A program made the translations under genes and the position numbers. From the NCBI GenBank assembly GCA_029961685.1, contig JARWKL010000011.1, positions 1,304,501 through 1,368,500 of the forward strand: a DNA stretch of 64,000 bases. The letters are read 5' to 3'. Shown one piece after another: positions 47,655 to 57,428 of this stretch; position 1 is the first letter of the stretch; every line of letters begins with the position of its first letter. This DNA is from Aristolochia californica. Taxonomy: Eukaryota > Streptophyta > Magnoliopsida > Piperales > Aristolochiaceae. The notes under the pieces were generated by a model. The model worked only from the letters and a program-made list of their open reading frames with translations, had not been told where the DNA came from and ran no database searches.

Positions 47655-47780
47655 GCAGCCATGAAGGAAACTCTCTACAGTTAGGGTTGAGTTTTAGGGC
47701 AACCATGGAGGAAACTCTTTACAGATAGGGTTGAGTTTTAGGGCAACCAGGAAGGAAACTCTCTACAGATAGGAGGAAAA
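47655..47780 (+). repeat. About 50-bp tandem repeat, 2.5 copies
   Basis: GGAAACTCTCTACAGTTAGG followed by GTTGAGTTTTAGGGCAACCA occurs twice, then a partial third copy. Confidence 0.8.
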
Positions 47781-49640
47781 CTTTCCAAAAGAAGAAAAAC
47801 TCTGATCAAGCTTAAAGAAACTCTGCTACTACTTCAAACCGAGATTAACATCACTCTCATCAGATTACAACAAATGACAAGTGATTTCAAATCAAGTCAC
47901 TGTATCTGAATAAGGAGTTCAATTCAGTTGTGGCTTGTAGCCCAAACCTAAGTCCATGAAAAGTCATTTTTTATCACTAGTTTGAATCTCTGTGATTAGA
48001 CTTAGAATCCAGAGATTAGGATCCAAAAACAAATGGGATGATTACAGTTTTAGATCAGGAGGACAAACAGGTTCTTTGGTTTATTAACCCCTACTTTGCC
48101 ACTAAGCTTTTTTGCTTAAAATTCCTTTTTATTCATGCAAATTCAGGTTTTCCTACTATTTCATGGATTTCGGAACCTCCTTTAGCCAATCCATAACTAT
48201 GTTTAACAATGGAATCCAAAATCATAATTTTTTTTATTCCAAATCAGTTTGTCTAATTGATCGTACCTTTAGAACTCGGTCTATTATCTATCAAACTACA
48301 CTAACCAATCGATCATACTTTATATTTAAACCTTGTCTACTACATTATATCTCATCAATCATACTCAGTGTTTGCAACAAAATCTTTCTTGTGTCTCCTC
48401 TTACTAGTGAACATAGCTAATATGTCTTCTTTCCTTTGAGAAAATTTCAAATGCCATATAAAATTTGGTCTCTAAGCCAATTCATTCCCTTTTATGGCAA
48501 ACTAGTGATTCTCATTGTTCATTAATTTAAATTGTCATATTTCTATCACTTTTGATGTTTTATGCTCCCATAACTTTTTTTCTCTACCTTTTCCCCTTAC
48601 CATCTCATTTTATTATGGACTCTCTCTTAGTTTTTTTTTTTTTTTTATACCAATTTTTTTTTTTTATTTTGAGACCTCTTATTTGTTACCTTTATTTTTT
48701 GCTACTTTCCCATTTTCTTGGTTTTTACTTCTAGCTAGGGTTTTTAAGAGTCCATGTCAGCTTTAGTGCTTATTCTTGGGATACCTCGAGATTATCAAGA
48801 AAGAGATAGAGGAAATGATTATTATTTTTTATGTTCAAGCTGGGATCACTATCGTTACCTCCCAACTTGAGTTGGAGACCTACTTTGGTCTACAATATGT
48901 AAATTTTGGTTAAATGTCTCTTGTAATTTGAAATCGTGACACCAAAATTGAATTGTGAAACATGCTATTTCAATGGGAAAGTAACAAAGACAAGAATATT
49001 GTGGTCGATCGCTTGTTGGATTAGCCATCGAGGTTAAAAATGCCATGACAAAGTAGATAATAGGGATCAATCTAGGGGGTCAATAATCTCAATGACAAAC
49101 TAAAGTGAAGGAGGGAAAAAAAATAAAGATTTTGTGATCTTTTATGCCTCTTATATCAAATTTGCTATATTATCCTTTACATATAAATAGAAAATCATGT
49201 AATTGTGTACAAAATAACCTTTACTTATTTTTATTTAACAAGATAATTGAGCAAAATTGTTGGAATACAAATCTTATAAATTTTTTATTTTATTTTTATT
49301 ATTTTTAATAAATAATAAATAAAAATTAGATAAACAAATAAAATTGTCACCCTGACTCAAAGAAAAATCTTAAAAAAATCTCGAGAAAGCATATAAGGGT
49401 TTAGGGTTTAGACTATATTTGTTTTTATTGAACTAACAACTAAGTAAAATTACTTAAATACCCTAAAATTTTATAATGTTTTAATATTTTTATCCAATTT
49501 AATAAATAGTGAATAAAAAAATTGACACCTTGACTCGAAGAAAGGTTTGAAAAACTTGAAAACCGTAGATTTTCCTGTGGGGTGGCAGATCTCCGCTCGA
49601 GTGAGGGAGGGAAACTGCTCCGTTCTTCCAGGCCGGCCTC

Positions 49641-52387
49641 ATGGAAGAAGCCCCCTCTCTGTCCGAGAACCATGCCGAGAAACCAACCCTAACAAACCCC
49701 GGAACCGAACCTGCAGCCGAAACCCAAAAACCCCCAGCTTTAGAACCCACAGAGACTGCAGCGGTGCCTCCATCCTCAGGCCCCCAAACCACCAAGAAGA
49801 GAAAGGTCGAGAATGGGGGTTATCGAAACTCCACCTTCTTCAAGATCCGGAAAATTGTCAAGGACCTCCGGCCGTATTTCATCGAGGTAACACTGATGAC
49901 AGATATCATCTGGAGGTGGAGGTTCCTTCTGGGTTTCCCGCTTTCTTTTATGATTTTCAAATTTGGTGTGATTTGATTTCTGGGTTTTTGTAACTTTCAG
50001 TAGTGCGGGTGGTTTTTTGGTTGAAGAAAAGTTCTTTCCATGTGGAAGTTCCAATTTTCTTGTAATTCCTTTATGGGTAACTGCGATTTGAGCTATTTGA
50101 TCGTGTTTAATAACAATAAAGCAGTCAATTGCTTCGCAAGTTTCTCTATTTTTTCATGGGCAACCGTACGTATTTTATACCTGCAGGGATTTGGCTAGTA
50201 GGCCTTCGCATTTCTGGTGATTTGTCTCTATCGGTGTGGTCGACTTCTCATGCCCCCTGTGATTTACTGGGTCTTGTTTAAAATGATTCAAATTGCTGCA
50301 TTATATTACCTTCTCTGTTGAGTGACTGACTTACGCATTCTTTTACCCAGTTGGAACTTCAAAACTCAGGACTTTTTTTTCTAATTTTCATCATCATTAT
50401 TGTTCTGTTTAATATAATGTAACACCGATTTTCTTCATTCTGGTTGGATGATTCAATCCTCAAAATATTGTTAGTCTCAGCTCGCCCACGATTCATTGAG
50501 TGGAAATTGGGTTTCTTCAATATGGTTCTGAGGCAGTACTTTCTACTGGGCAATAAAAGAAACTATGCACGATTAATGGGTTTTTACTACTTGTATTTAT
50601 TTATCTGGGGTGTCTGATCCCAACTGCTCCATGCTACTTTGATTTGATTTTTCAGTTTTTTCTTCATTTCGACACTTGGTTGGGTATGCTCCTTCAACTA
50701 TAGAAATTCAGTTTAAATCGACGTTGATGTTGTGGCTTGATGAGGCAGATAGTAGTTTGTGTGGAGATTGGGTGGGTAAATATTCTCATTTTTTTAGCAT
50801 CAATGGAGCTTCAGGTGGTTAAAGTCCTTTTTCTTAGATGAAAAATAAGGATTTTTTAAAGTGGTCTAGGTAGGAAGTTTTGGGGGGAATCAAAGAATTG
50901 TCTGATAGATTTAGGTGGATACTTTCTTTCCGGAAGCTCTCTGGTATGTTTGCTTTTTTCTCATCAAGGAATTCATTTGAAGCAAAGAACAAGGTCAGAA
51001 GAATTCGCAGAAATCGTCATCTATATCCCAGTTTTCTGGTCTGATGACTAGGTATAAAAAATTAATTAACTAGAAGGAAATTTCAGTTTCTTTTCTTGTT
51101 CAAGAGTCCATCTTCTAGCTTCCACAAATGTCTCCATATTCAGGAGCTTGCAGCTTACTGAAACTTCCTGTATTCATGGATTTTAGTTTCCGAAATTGGA
51201 ATCATTACTGATCCGATGCCACAGGTCTGTATTACGCAAATGCTGGTGATTATGAGGAAGAAAATGTTTCTGCACTGACAGAAAGTTTTGGATCTGATGA
51301 AATGTTTTCCGGAGGTTATCTGTATGTATTAACTAGTCTTGCCCTACTTTGTGCATTATTAGCTCTCTGCAGTAATAAATTATTCACAACTGGAAGTAAA
51401 GGAAGTACTTCAGTTGAACACATGAAGACATTAATCATTTATGAATGAGTTTGTGGGAATTCATCCAGAGACAACATAGCTGCTGAAATGTATAAGATGA
51501 GTTCGAACCATAAACATATAAAAAAATCATTTGCTTTGGAGTTTGTTTAGCATATTTCAACCATATTCAAACATTGGGAGCATGTCATCTTTTCCGTCTT
51601 CATCTTTTCAGATATTGAATTTGCTTGAGTTATGACAATAGTGAAAAATTGTATTTGTTGAAGGTTATGCATGCCCCAAATTTTCAAGAGAGCAAAGCTG
51701 CTGACGAGATTCTAAAACGTAAGCTTTCTAGTGGGGTAACATAGGTTTCTGTCACTCATCGGACTCCCATTCCTGCACTTGACCCACTCTGTGTGTCTTG
51801 TTCAGTTCTGGTGATTAAGTGCCTGAATAAGATAGTTTCTCTGATCATTGTATATGACTCAAATTGCTTGATGTTAAAATCTGACTTGAGCCTGTAAATG
51901 GACCAAATTGCTGGTCCATATGACTCAGACCCAATCCTTTGCAAATGATTCATATAACAAACTAGATTAGATAATAAACAACAGATGCTAATCAAGCTGC
52001 TAAAGGGCTTTCTCATTTGTTGCTGCACATCCAGAGATGCAAAATATGATGGAGCTGACAAAGCAACTACAGATGGAACTGAAGGAGATAGAAAATTCCA
52101 AGAAACCAACAGAGCATCAGCATCCTCTTGCTGGTGAAAGCAATACAGAATCCATGGAGAGGAAACAAGAAGACAAACAAACGCGTCCACCATTACATGA
52201 GAAATCCGCACAGAAACCAGACAAGGAGTTGAAGGTTGAGGCAGCTGCGCTTGGGGGAACGTATGTCATTGGTGGTTCCCCACTTGGATGGAACTTCACC
52301 ATGTTTCCTGGAACTTTTTCAGTCTATTATGGTGAATCGAAAGCGAGGTTTAGATCTCGCCAAGCAGTGAAGTCTGTGAAAGGTTAA
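49641..52387 (+). CDS. Conserved plant protein of unknown function
   Basis: Three exons, 49641-49886, 51664-51718 and 52035-52387, join in frame to 217 residues. The N-terminal third is rich in Pro, Glu and Thr and has a basic KKRKV stretch (about 52-56) resembling a nuclear localisation signal. The next part, TFFKIRKIVKDLRPYFIE, leads into a short exon APNFQESKAADEILK, a Lys/Glu-rich helix (about 102-125) and a C-terminal block GTYVIGGSPLGWNF-FPG-YYGESK. I recall similar uncharacterised plant proteins with that Gly/aromatic block but no defined function. Exon 1 and exon 3 are clear; the small middle exon rests on splice sites, frame and family memory. Confidence 0.75.
49887..51663. other. 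Intron 1 of the unknown gene (1.8 kb)
   Basis: AT-rich, without repeats or domains that I recognise. Confidence 0.5.
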
Positions 52388-53536
52388 CATAATCAATTGT
52401 ATACAGAGAGCAGGAAGGAGTTGATACAGGCTGGGAGAGGTTCCTTCTGTGCTAGTCCTTTACATATATCAATATTTTTGTGGTCTTATCTGTGAACTCA
52501 CTGGTGATATTTGCTATCTTTTAGCAATTGTTTTGTTGAGCCATTAATAGTTTTTCCAACTAATATGCATCAGTTTTATGGGGCTATCTGATCTAATTTC
52601 TTTGAATGGTTTCTGTTAGTCCACAGAAAATGTTGATGGGAAAACTCGTTAACATCTCATGAATGAAATTACTGCCGAAATAAGCAAATTCTGCGATAAA
52701 CAAGTAATGATTATGTTGGTCTTATATGAATGGATGACCTTGATTTTGTTTGAAGAGTATGTTATCTGTATTACATATAAATCAAGTAAATACATATTGA
52801 AAAGGAAAGTCATTCCAAAGATCCTTCCGAAGAATCTAGCGTGCGTCTCCTCGGTTGGCTTCTGTGCTGGTTACGTGTTCGACGTAGCCCTCTTCTGGCC
52901 GCCAGATCCTTTTACACGGTCGAATTGTCCGGGTTCCTTCCTTCCTTCTCTTTGTCCAATAGTTTACGTGGATAGATATATCTCCTCATGCGTATCTATT
53001 TTCCTGCGTAATCCGATACACACAAGGAACAGTTTTTTCACTTCCGGTTCTGTAATCGGTTTCTGAGTTTGGCGATTTTTTGTTTGGAAGGAATTTGGAG
53101 AGGGATTGGAGCTGTATAAGGTAATTTTCGTTGGGCTTTTTCGTGTTTTTTGTGTGTGTGTGTGTGTTCGGGAAGGTGGATGGGAATTTTTTGTCTTGGA
53201 ATTGGAGATTAGCAGGGAAATTTCAGAGTTTCTGTTCCTGTTGTGGAGAATTTGATGACTTGAAGCTGTAATTTTTTTTCCTTTCCCTTTTTGTTGTTTT
53301 TCTACTCGGAGGGGGTTGGTTTCGGTGGGGAGGGATACTCGGATGAGTACGAAACAGGTATCGCTAACTCTTGAAATTCTGGTTTGAGAAGAGGGAATTT
53401 CTAGTTGTGGATTTGGGGGATATTGGAGGGAATCCGCTTGTTTTTTTAGGTTTTTGGATTACTTGGCCACACTCGAAAGATTTCTGCTAAAAAGCAAGTG
53501 TGTGCAAAATTTTAATTGAGAATTCGATTGTGCAAA
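52388..53536. other. Intergenic region and probable leader of PyrP2-like gene
   Basis: No domain-bearing frame. A short (GT)n run lies near 53151-53167. The region just before the PyrP2-like start may hold a 5' UTR and perhaps a leader intron (a donor-like TAAGGTAATTTT near 53117), but this is not certain. No clear TATA box was seen. Confidence 0.4.
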
Positions 53537-54676
53537 ATGGTAGATTCGATTTCCACGTTTCTTCTCAGCCATGTGCCATCATACCAGTTCTCCTGTTACG
53601 GAGGCAGGACTCAAAGGCCAAAACTCGGGTCTTGCAGATTCCTGGCAAATGAATTCAAGGGTCGTCAAGTCTGCTCGACTCCATCAAGAGCCAGAAGTCA
53701 ATTTCATCAGTTTATGGTTTCTCCAATCCGAGCTTTTGCCATGGAGATCACGAAAGAAACCCCTTCTTATAGTGAAGAAGATAAAATACCCAGGGGCCTA
53801 AATTACTCTATCGATACTGGTTTCCAGATTTCCAGTTCTTGGCCGCCGGCAAACAAGGCTGATAATCCCAAGCTACACAACCCTTTGCTCAGACAAGAAC
53901 GAATGGGTTGTGGGTGGTTGGGTGCAATTTTTGAATGGGAAGGAGTAATTGTTGAAGATCGTCCTGAACTTGAAAAACAAGCTTGGTTGGTCTTATCCCA
54001 AGAGGAAGGAAAATCCCCACCACCCACCTTCATCTTGAGAAGAATCGAAGGAATGAAGAACGAACAAGCAATCTCTGAAGTGCTTTGCTGGTCAAGGGAT
54101 CAGGGACAGTTGAGAAGAATGGCTGATCGAAAAGAGGAGATCTACCAGTCTTTGTTAGGGGGATTCTATAGAGTAAGAACTGGTTCACAAGAATTTGTGA
54201 CCACTTTGATAAACTACAAAATTCCAATGGCTTTAGTTTCAACCAGGCTGAGGAAAAATCTTGAAACAGCAATATCGATGATTGGATTTGAAGGATTCTT
54301 TAATGTAATTGTGGCAGCAGAAGATGTTTATAGGGGTAAACCTGACCCAGAGATGTTTATTTGCGCATCACAACAACTGAATTTTATACCTGAAAGGTGT
54401 ATTGTGTTTGGGAACTCAAATTCCAGTGTGGAGGCAGCTCATGATGCTCGAATGAAGTGTGTAGCTGTTGCAAGCAAGCATCCGATATACGAGCTTGGGG
54501 CAGCAGACATGGTGGTTCGGGCACTCGATGAGCTTTCAGTGGTTGATTTAAAGAATCTCGCGGTCATTGATTCAGCAGAGTTTGAGTCTCCAGAACCTGA
54601 GATGGAAGTGGAAGAAGAGGACGAAAGGGACTCATTTCCATCTAGCTCAGTAGGATTAGATGATAATTTCTGGTGA
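53537..54676 (+). CDS. PYRP2: 5-amino-6-(5-phospho-D-ribitylamino)uracil phosphatase, chloroplast (PyrP2-like)
   Basis: Single-exon gene, 379 residues, close to the Arabidopsis PyrP2 length. HAD-superfamily phosphatase of the plastid riboflavin pathway, removing phosphate from the pyrimidine intermediate before lumazine formation. The first 60 or so residues are Ser- and basic-rich, like a transit peptide. HAD landmarks: motif I region GAIFEWEGVIVED (129-141), motif II Ser235 in ALVSTR, motif III Lys268 in RGKPDPEMF, and motif IV region FGNSNSSVEAA (291-301). The motif I acids are Glu133 and Glu135 rather than Asp, and motif IV has Asn293 instead of Asp. The C-terminus is acidic. ATG at 53537 was chosen because upstream codons in the frame lack an ATG. 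Confidence 0.9.
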   Translation: MVDSISTFLLSHVPSYQFSCYGGRTQRPKLGSCRFLANEFKGRQVCSTPSRARSQFHQFMVSPIRAFAMEITKETPSYSEEDKIPRGLNYSIDTGFQISSSWPPANKADNPKLHNPLLRQERMGCGWLGAIFEWEGVIVEDRPELEKQAWLVLSQEEGKSPPPTFILRRIEGMKNEQAISEVLCWSRDQGQLRRMADRKEEIYQSLLGGFYRVRTGSQEFVTTLINYKIPMALVSTRLRKNLETAISMIGFEGFFNVIVAAEDVYRGKPDPEMFICASQQLNFIPERCIVFGNSNSSVEAAHDARMKCVAVASKHPIYELGAADMVVRALDELSVVDLKNLAVIDSAEFESPEPEMEVEEEDERDSFPSSSVGLDDNFW

Positions 54677-54910
54677 GCTGCTGCCCTGCCAATTATATGT
54701 AGTATATGTGTACAGTGATACAGTTGACTATCTTCAGCTCATGGCATGTAGTTAGGGTTCAATGGTCATCGTTTAACCATTTAACCTGATGTATATGTTT
54801 TCATCCCTACAAAAAAGCCTTTAATCTTTATTTGCTGTTATCCATGTACAAGAGACACCAAGTAGTCTGCATTGGAACCTCTTAACAGTGTCCATTGCTG
54901 GAAACTTGTG
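54677..54910. other. 3' flank of PyrP2-like gene
   Basis: Likely 3' UTR; no other feature seen. Confidence 0.5.
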
Positions 54911-55365
54911 CAGAAGTGATATTAACCAGCCCCATGAAAAAAATGAGCTTTATGGGTTCCAGTTCTGGAAAGAAATCTGTAATGTGGGCATGGATTAATG
55001 TGACAGGGGAGAAGTGGTATCAAACAGCCCCATGAAAGAAGATGAGCATTATGGGGTTGTAGTTCTGGAAAGAAATCTGTAGTGTGGGCATGCATTCATT
55101 TGACAGGGGTAGTAAATAACTAAAGCAGAAGTGGTATTAACCAGCTCCATGAAAGAAGATGAGCTCTATGGGGTTCTAGTTCTGGAAAGAAATCTGTAGT
55201 GTGGGCATGGATTCATTTGACAGGGGTAGTAAATAACCAAAGCAGAAGTGGTATTAACCAGCCTCATGAAAGAAGATGAGCTCTATGGGGTTCTAGTTCT
55301 GGAAAGAAATCTGTAGAGTGGGCATGGATTCATTTGACAAGAGTGGTACAATAACTAAAGTAGAG
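54911..55365 (+). repeat. 117-bp tandem array, four units
   Basis: Units begin CAGAAGTGG or a close variant at 54911, 55009, 55126 and 55243. They contain CCAGCCCCATGAAAGAAGAT, GTTCTGGAAAGAAATCTGTA and GTGGGCATGGATTCATTTGA. The first unit is about 19 bases shorter. A fifth, partial unit lies at 56318-56400, beyond a copia insertion. Confidence 0.9.
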
Positions 55366-56317
55366 TACCATCGACGTAAGCTAATAGTTCTTGACTCTAG
55401 GAGAGTAAGAAATTGACTTTTCCAGAGAAGATAATTAGATAAAGAAAGTTTGATGGTGATCATGTAGATTAGAGTGTTAAAAGGGAGAAGATGAGAAGAA
55501 GATTCGGAAGCCATGGGAGACGCAAAGTGATTTTTTTTTACTTTGACTTTGACTTTGACTTTGACTTTGATCTAAGAGATAAACTAGAAAAAGTTGGGCT
55601 TCAGTCCGAAGGCGAAGATGGGTCCCGAAGGGACGATAGCTGACTCACCAGGATGCGCGGCGACGTCTTCTGTAAAGACCAAAGCGAGAAGCAGCAAAGC
55701 TAAAAATAAACCGGTGGAGGAGAAACCGGAAAACGACGATCGAACAACGATCGACGGCAGATTGCGACAGCAAGCGGCGACGAGTGAAGGACGAACGACG
55801 ATAGAGATAATGTCTCTAGTTGTAGGTTTGCGTCGGACGTGATCTCTGACAGCAAGCGGCTATGGCAGAGAGCAGACGACGAACAGAGGAGATGAATAGC
55901 GACGGGATGCACCTCCAAGAAAGCGAAGTTGTCGTCTTCCTTCAACGGCGACGATGACAGAGGCGATGAACAGCGACGCCACGGAAAAAATAAAGGGGTA
56001 GTGAAGCTCGACGGAGAAAGAAAAAAAAAATAGAATCGCTCGGCAGAGATAGGGTAGAACGCTTGCTTTGATACCATGAGAAGATTTGATAAAAACCACC
56101 ACACCTCGAAGGTGGTGTTGATGATGAATTTATAATCTTTACAATGCCATATACACAATATTACAATCAATCTGAAACAGAAATTATACAAAAAATTAAC
56201 CTGTAATTAGGGCTAATTATCCTCAACGGAATATACAAAAATGGAACCTTGAATCAAGGCGATATATCTTCAACAGCCTTGAATCAAGGCGACGTATCTT
56301 TAACAGTATCTTCAACA
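55366..56317 (-). mobile_element. Truncated Ty1-copia element: 5' LTR, leader and Gag start
   Basis: On the minus strand, an LTR at about 56077-56317 is followed by the Met-tRNA primer site TGGTATCAAAGC (complement near 56065-56076). Then comes a leader of about 0.5 kb and the start of a copia Gag (55514 downward; ITIKLSLSNYLLWKSQFLTL is typical). The element stops after roughly 70 Gag codons. The rest of gag-pol and the 3' LTR are missing. Confidence 0.7.
55540..55570 (+). repeat. (ACTTTG)n hexanucleotide repeat
   Basis: About five perfect copies of ACTTTG lie just upstream of the copia Gag start. Confidence 0.9.
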
Positions 56318-56400
56318 ACCAGCCCCATGAAAGAAGATGAGCTCCTGGGGTTTAGTTCCGGAAAGAAGTCTGTTGTGTGGGCATGGATTCATTGACAGCT
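56318..56400 (+). repeat. Detached fifth unit of the 117-bp array
   Basis: Carries CCAGCCCCATGAAAGAAGAT and GTGTGGGCATGGATTCATTG. It directly follows the copia LTR. Confidence 0.85.
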
Positions 56401-56808
56401 TGTGTGCTTTTTGAACAACAATTAGCAGCAGAACCTAATGACTTTCATGAATCAGTTTTGAAACAATTTTGAGCTTGTGGCTTCAATTACCTTTGTGATG
56501 GCTGCCGGTTTTTTTTTTTTTTTTTTGTTTATCACAACGGTGATGGTAAGGGAGTTTGCCTCCATGGACTTCGTGCATTGCTCAAATACCAGTATTGCGG
56601 TCAGGATGGGCGTTTTGCTGAGATGTCTCAAAAAACTCTTATTAAGCTTTAATGGCCACTAGCAAGCTGATTGATCAATAAGAAGAAAATTTCAATAACT
56701 AAATTTGCTAAAAGGCGACTGTGCTCGTTGTTATTTGCATGTTAAGAAAAAATTCGTTACAGGAAATAATTTCGAACGAAAATCAATGAAGGATGAATCC
56801 CAGAGCAG
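56401..56808. other. Intergenic, nothing recognised
   Basis: Contains a T-run near 56510-56527. No gene seen. Confidence 0.4.
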
Positions 56809-57428
56809 TCACGATTCACCGGTCACTCTTCCGTTGAATATCTCGACCGTATCCCCTTGCCGCACCACATGCCAACGGAAGGTCTGATCGTCCTCCATGA
56901 CGTTCTGTTTGTAGATGACGTAGTACCCATCATAGGGAAGATGAAGGAGTAGATGGCGGTGCACCGTTCGCCGTCCAGGCCCCCAACAGCCTCGCTGCAG
57001 CCGTGATCTCCGACTGTTCGAACACCCCACATTCGCCGACCAAGAGAGACGGATCCTGCCACTCGACGTTTCCTAGAAAAACCGAGAATCTGTTCGTGGG
57101 TATTCCCTCGGCTTCCTGAATCCGCTCCTTCAACCGGCTGCAGTTGTCTCGGGCTCCAGTGTCAGCGTGAACTGCCGCTTCGACGATTCTATCATCACTT
57201 GAACCTACAGGGCGAGGGATGATTCCTCGGAGCTCTGGACTTGAGGACTTCGTAGAACTTGGTATCGCGCTGGTCGGACATGACTTGGCCATTGAAGATG
57301 AGGGTCTGGCAGGCGACGGGGACACCTTGGTATTTCTGGATCTTCTCTTTGATAGCCAGGACTGTGTCGAAGTACCCCACTTCGATGGAAAACCGCTCGT
57401 CTTTGGAGATGATGAAGAAGATGTCCAT
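56809..57428 (-). pseudogene. Ubiquitin-like repeat protein, frameshifted
   Basis: Starts at 57428 with a ubiquitin-like domain (MDIFFIISKDERFSIEVGY, then AIKEKIQKYQGVP and LIFNGQVM). A second ubiquitin-like unit is split between frames: VQVMIESSKRQFTLTLEPET in one, LKERIQEAEGIPTNRFSVFL in another. The C-terminal block GYYVIYKQNVMEDDQTFRWH, ending in a VEIFNGRVTGES tail and stop at 56809, needs a further frame. At least three frame changes and an internal TAG occur over 600 bases without good intron signals, so it is most likely a pseudogene. The tail resembles plant ubiquitin-like proteins with a C-terminal FRWH-GDTIEIFNG block. Sequencing error remains possible. Confidence 0.7.

Larger units (their letters stand above)
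45893..49640. other. Intergenic region between P450 and unknown gene
   Basis: No gene seen. It contains degenerate tandem repeats at 47110-47520 and 47655-47780 and a T-rich stretch at 48580-48720. Its short frames show no domains. Confidence 0.5.

Noticed and set aside
52659..53066. 135-codon frame upstream of the PyrP2-like gene
   Set aside because: No domain, no ATG-led conserved start and low similarity to anything recognised. Probably chance or 5' UTR.
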